Assembly: GCA_017462825.1 (NCBI GenBank)
Contig: JAFTQI010000033.1
Span: forward strand, 1 to 33,402
DNA length: 33,402 nucleotides
Direction: 5' to 3'
Source: Clostridia bacterium
Lineage (GTDB): Bacteria; Bacillota_A; Clostridia; Christensenellales; Borkfalkiaceae
Shown piece after piece: positions 31,084-33,402 of this stretch. Numbering within the stretch: position 1 is the first letter of the stretch; every line of letters starts with the position of its first letter. The notes under the pieces were generated by a model. The model saw nothing but the letters and a program-made list of their open reading frames with translations. It had not been told where the DNA came from and did not search any database. A program made the position numbers and the translations under genes.

Positions 31084-31112
31084 ATTATAAACGCTTTGCG
31101 CCCGTTTGTCAA
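31084..31112 (-). promoter_or_regulatory. perfect-consensus promoter of trmO, leaderless
   Basis: On the minus strand, TTGACA (31112-31107), a 17-nt spacer and TATAAT (31089-31084). The predicted start is about 3 nt before the ATG at 31074. Confidence 0.85.
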
Positions 31113-31156
31113 GCGGATATTTTTTCGGAAAAATGGTCAAACGTGACTAAAAATCG

Positions 31157-31219
31157 TTGCTATTACGAGTGGATTGTATTATAATAAAGGCATATTTTCT
31201 TAAACCCTATAGGGTTTAA
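31157..31219 (+). promoter_or_regulatory. metF promoter with 20-bp palindromic operator
   Basis: TTGCTA (31157-31162), a 17-nt spacer and TATAAT (31180-31185). A perfect 20-bp palindrome, TTAAACCCTATAGGGTTTAA, lies at 31200-31219, just inside the expected transcript start near 31192. It is a likely operator for a regulator of methionine or folate metabolism. It does not match the AGACGTCT-like MetJ box, and no SAM riboswitch is visible. Confidence 0.75.
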
Positions 31220-31236
31220 ATTTTTGAGGCTCAATT

Positions 31237-32118
31237 ATGAAACTTACGGAAATTTTCAAAACCAACCGTTGTTCTCTTTCCTTTGAGGTGTTTCCCCCGA
31301 AAACGGACGACTTATTCGATAGCGTAAAAACGGCAACGGAAGAAATTGCACGTCTTTCGCCTGCGTTTATGAGCGTGACCTATGGCGCGGGCGGGGGTAC
31401 GAGTAAGCACACGCTCGCCATCGCGAAAAACATTAAGGACGAGTGCGGTGTGGAAAGCTTGGCGCACTTGACTTGCGTTTCATCTACCCGTGAAACGGTG
31501 CAAGCGCGAATTGCTGATTTCAAGGCGGCGGGGATTGAAAACGTCATGGCGCTCCGCGGGGATATTCCTGCGCATTTAAAGGACGCCGACCGTTCGAATT
31601 GGTCGTATCAACACGCCGTGGAGCTTGTCCGCGAACTCAAAACGCAAGGGGATTTTTGTATCGGCGGCGCGTGTTATCCTGAAGTACACCCTGAGAGCGC
31701 GAATCAAAACGAAGATATCCGTTGTTTGAAAGAAAAGGTGGACGCGGGCTGCGATTTCTTGACGACGCAGATGTTTTTCGATAATAATCTTTTGTATAAT
31801 TTCCTTTATAAAATCCGTCAAGCGGGGATTGAAGTGCCCGTGATTGCGGGGATTATGCCGATTACGAACGCAAAGCAAGTGGAGCGTGCGATTCATCTTT
31901 CGGGCTCGTTTATGCCCCAACGTTTTAAAACGCTCGTGGATAAATTCGGGGACGAGCCTGCCGCAATGAAACAAGCGGGTATCGCGTATGCGACCGAGCA
32001 AATTATCGACCTTTTCGCAAACGGCGTGACGAACGTACACGTCTATTCAATGAACAAACCGGACGTTGCGGCGACCATTCAAAGCAATCTTTCGTCCATA
32101 CTTGGCAAACATGTATAA
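31237..32118 (+). CDS. metF: 5,10-methylenetetrahydrofolate reductase
   Basis: A 293-residue flavoprotein TIM barrel that reduces methylenetetrahydrofolate to methyltetrahydrofolate, the methyl donor for methionine synthase. FEVFPPK with the catalytic Glu17, SVTYGAGGG, NVMALRGDIP, DFCIGGACYPEVHPE, FLTTQMFFDN and GIMPITN are the family motifs in order. The length is the usual 290-300 residues. The GAGG sequence before the ATG serves as ribosome binding site. Its end overlaps the next gene by 8 nt. It heads an operon with a methionine synthase activation protein and metH, which together make methionine from homocysteine. Confidence 0.96.
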   Translation: MKLTEIFKTNRCSLSFEVFPPKTDDLFDSVKTATEEIARLSPAFMSVTYGAGGGTSKHTLAIAKNIKDECGVESLAHLTCVSSTRETVQARIADFKAAGIENVMALRGDIPAHLKDADRSNWSYQHAVELVRELKTQGDFCIGGACYPEVHPESANQNEDIRCLKEKVDAGCDFLTTQMFFDNNLLYNFLYKIRQAGIEVPVIAGIMPITNAKQVERAIHLSGSFMPQRFKTLVDKFGDEPAAMKQAGIAYATEQIIDLFANGVTNVHVYSMNKPDVAATIQSNLSSILGKHV

Positions 32119-32674
32119 CGTTTACGAAAAAACATACGCCTACTTACCCGATTTCGACAAACGGGAAATCTTGCGCTACGCGGGCGTGAAAAGGGAAGCG
32201 GACGAAGCAACGCTTGCCGTGCTTGACGAGTGCTTGCGAGAAAGCCGAAATGTTTTTTCCTACCGCGTATGCTATTGCGAGCTTGCGAAGTCGGCATTGC
32301 TGGAAAGAATCCCGACAGCGGAAAACAGCGAGTCGTTTATGCAATTTTTAGGTGGCGCGGAGCACGTGATAATCTTTGCGGCGACGGTAGGGCTTGGAAT
32401 CGATCGGCTTATCAACCGTTACGTAAGCGTTTCGCCTGTAAAAGCGCTATTTTTTCAAGCAATCGGCGCGGAGCGAATTGAAGCGCTTTGCGAAAGCTTT
32501 TGTCAAGAATTCGGTTTAAAGAAACGGTTTAGCCCCGGGTATGGGGATTTTGCGCTTGCTACGCAAGCGGAGCTTTTTGCTGTGCTTGGCTGCGAAAAGC
32601 GGATAGGGCTTTCGTTGACGGACTCTCTTTTAATGAGTCCAACGAAATCGGTGACGGCAATCGCGCTTTTGTAA
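32111..32674 (+). CDS. stand-alone methionine synthase activation domain
   Basis: A 187-residue protein matching the activation domain normally at the C-terminus of cobalamin-dependent MetH, which binds SAM to restore oxidised cobalamin. The pattern ATVGLGIDRLINRY, FQAIGAERIEALCE, FSPGYGDFAL and LLMSPTKSVTAIALL is diagnostic. I start it at the ATG at 32111, which overlaps the metF stop by 8 nt and keeps the family length; the longer frame from 32066 lies inside metF. Encoding it separately from the catalytic MetH, which follows 24 nt downstream, is a known split arrangement in Clostridia. Confidence 0.88.
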   Translation: MYNVYEKTYAYLPDFDKREILRYAGVKREADEATLAVLDECLRESRNVFSYRVCYCELAKSALLERIPTAENSESFMQFLGGAEHVIIFAATVGLGIDRLINRYVSVSPVKALFFQAIGAERIEALCESFCQEFGLKKRFSPGYGDFALATQAELFAVLGCEKRIGLSLTDSLLMSPTKSVTAIALL

Positions 32675-32698
32675 CGAATATTTTAGAAGGTTTTTTCT

Positions 32699-33402
32699 AT
32701 GGATTTTAGACGTTTTCTAAAACATAATACGGTGATTTTGGACGGCGGCACGGGTACGCTTTTGCAAAAGGCGGGTTTACCGCTTGGCGAACTGCCCGAG
32801 CGTTGGAATCTCACGCATGCGGATGTGGTTGCGAATATCCACCGCGCGTATTACGACGCTGGAAGCAATCTTGTTTGCACGAACACCTTTGGCGCAATCG
32901 CGCTTAAATTTTCTGAAACGGAGCTCGAAGAAATCATTCGCGCGGCAATCAAAAACGCGCGCAAAGGAGCGGCGCTCTCGAAAGGCGGTCAACTCAAATA
33001 CGTCGCGCTCGATATTGGACCTTGCGGAAAACTCTTAAAGCCCTACGGTGATTTGGCGTTTGAGGACGCCGTTGCCTTGTTTGCGAAAACGGTACGCTTG
33101 GGGGAAAAATACGGTGCGGATTGTGTTTTCATCGAAACGATGGGGGATTCCTACGAAACGAAAGCGGCAGTTTTGGCGGCGAAAGAAAATTCCTGCTTGC
33201 CCGTGCTTGTTTCCTGCGCGTACGGCGCGGACGGCAAATTAATGACCGGTGCAAGCCCTGTCGCGATGGTCGCAATGCTCGAGGGCTTGGGGGTGGACGC
33301 AATCGGTGTCAACTGTTCGGTCGGGCCGAAACAAATGCAAACGGTGGTGGACGAGCTTTTAGAAAAATCTTCTTTGCCTGTACTTGTCAAGCCGAACGCG
33401 GG
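32699..33402 (+). CDS. metH: MetH N-terminal homocysteine methyltransferase domain (partial)
   Basis: The reading frame runs off the window edge after 234 codons, so the end is not seen. It is the homocysteine-binding barrel that opens cobalamin-dependent methionine synthase. The N-terminus contains ILDGGTGTLLQKAG; CTNTFGA, VFIETMGDS, and VNCSVGP (Cys206, first zinc ligand; the later CC pair would lie beyond the edge) follow. The next domains (pterin-binding, B12-binding) should follow outside. AGAAGG (32685-32690) precedes the ATG. It could instead be a short BhmT-type enzyme, but the preceding activation protein argues for MetH. Confidence 0.88.
   Translation, partial: MDFRRFLKHNTVILDGGTGTLLQKAGLPLGELPERWNLTHADVVANIHRAYYDAGSNLVCTNTFGAIALKFSETELEEIIRAAIKNARKGAALSKGGQLKYVALDIGPCGKLLKPYGDLAFEDAVALFAKTVRLGEKYGADCVFIETMGDSYETKAAVLAAKENSCLPVLVSCAYGADGKLMTGASPVAMVAMLEGLGVDAIGVNCSVGPKQMQTVVDELLEKSSLPVLVKPNA

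Overview
The window looks like a chromosomal segment of a low-to-mid GC, probably strictly anaerobic member of the Bacillota (Clostridia). The core gene order pcrA-ligA / yicC-gmk-rpoZ-priA-def-fmt-rsmB-rlmN-rpe / rpmB(reversed)-asp23-fakA-recG is a Firmicutes signature. Superoxide reductase, a flavin reductase-rubredoxin fusion and a B12-type methionine synthase operon fit an anaerobe. I suspect an uncultured gut clostridial lineage, but the sequence alone does not settle the genus. Almost all genes lie on the + strand; only rpmB and trmO are reversed. I saw no rRNA, tRNA, CRISPR array, transposase or prophage.

Layout. 1-437: gene-free, rich in short palindromes, ending in a terminator and an operator-bearing promoter. 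438-3476: GH38 alpha-mannosidase. 3797-5843: RluA-type pseudouridine synthase, luxS and a nitroreductase in one run. 5913-6932: BFD-type [2Fe-2S] protein and a sugar isomerase-like TIM barrel. 7026-8076: superoxide reductase and high-molecular-weight rubredoxin. 8224-8882: rpsU and an unrecognised 135-aa protein. 8989-13390: pcrA and ligA. 13527-22177: nucleotide, transcription, replication-restart and translation genes, ending with rpe. 22340-27029: rpmB, asp23, fakA and recG. 27162-27803: an isolated HisI-HisE-like protein. 27804-28359: gene-free, with a six-unit 22-bp tandem repeat. 28360-29377: minD and a probable divergent minE. 29458-31074: DegV protein, then trmO on the opposite strand. 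31237-33402: metF, a stand-alone methionine synthase activation domain and the start of metH, cut by the window edge.

How the genes work together. LuxS recycles S-ribosylhomocysteine to homocysteine, which the metF/metH operon can remethylate. FakA and the DegV protein could be the kinase and the lipid-binding partner of the fatty acid kinase system. Def and Fmt form the N-formylmethionine cycle. PcrA, LigA, PriA and RecG cover repair and replication restart.

Most worth a second look: a Gly/Tyr/Ser-rich low-complexity insert in PcrA; a HisI domain that has lost every zinc cysteine while its HisE half looks intact; a four-copy intergenic element made of a changing palindrome plus a conserved tail; the 22-bp repeats before minD; a probable structured antisense RNA between def and fmt; two nearly leaderless transcripts (pcrA and trmO); and two palindromic operators at catabolic or biosynthetic promoters.
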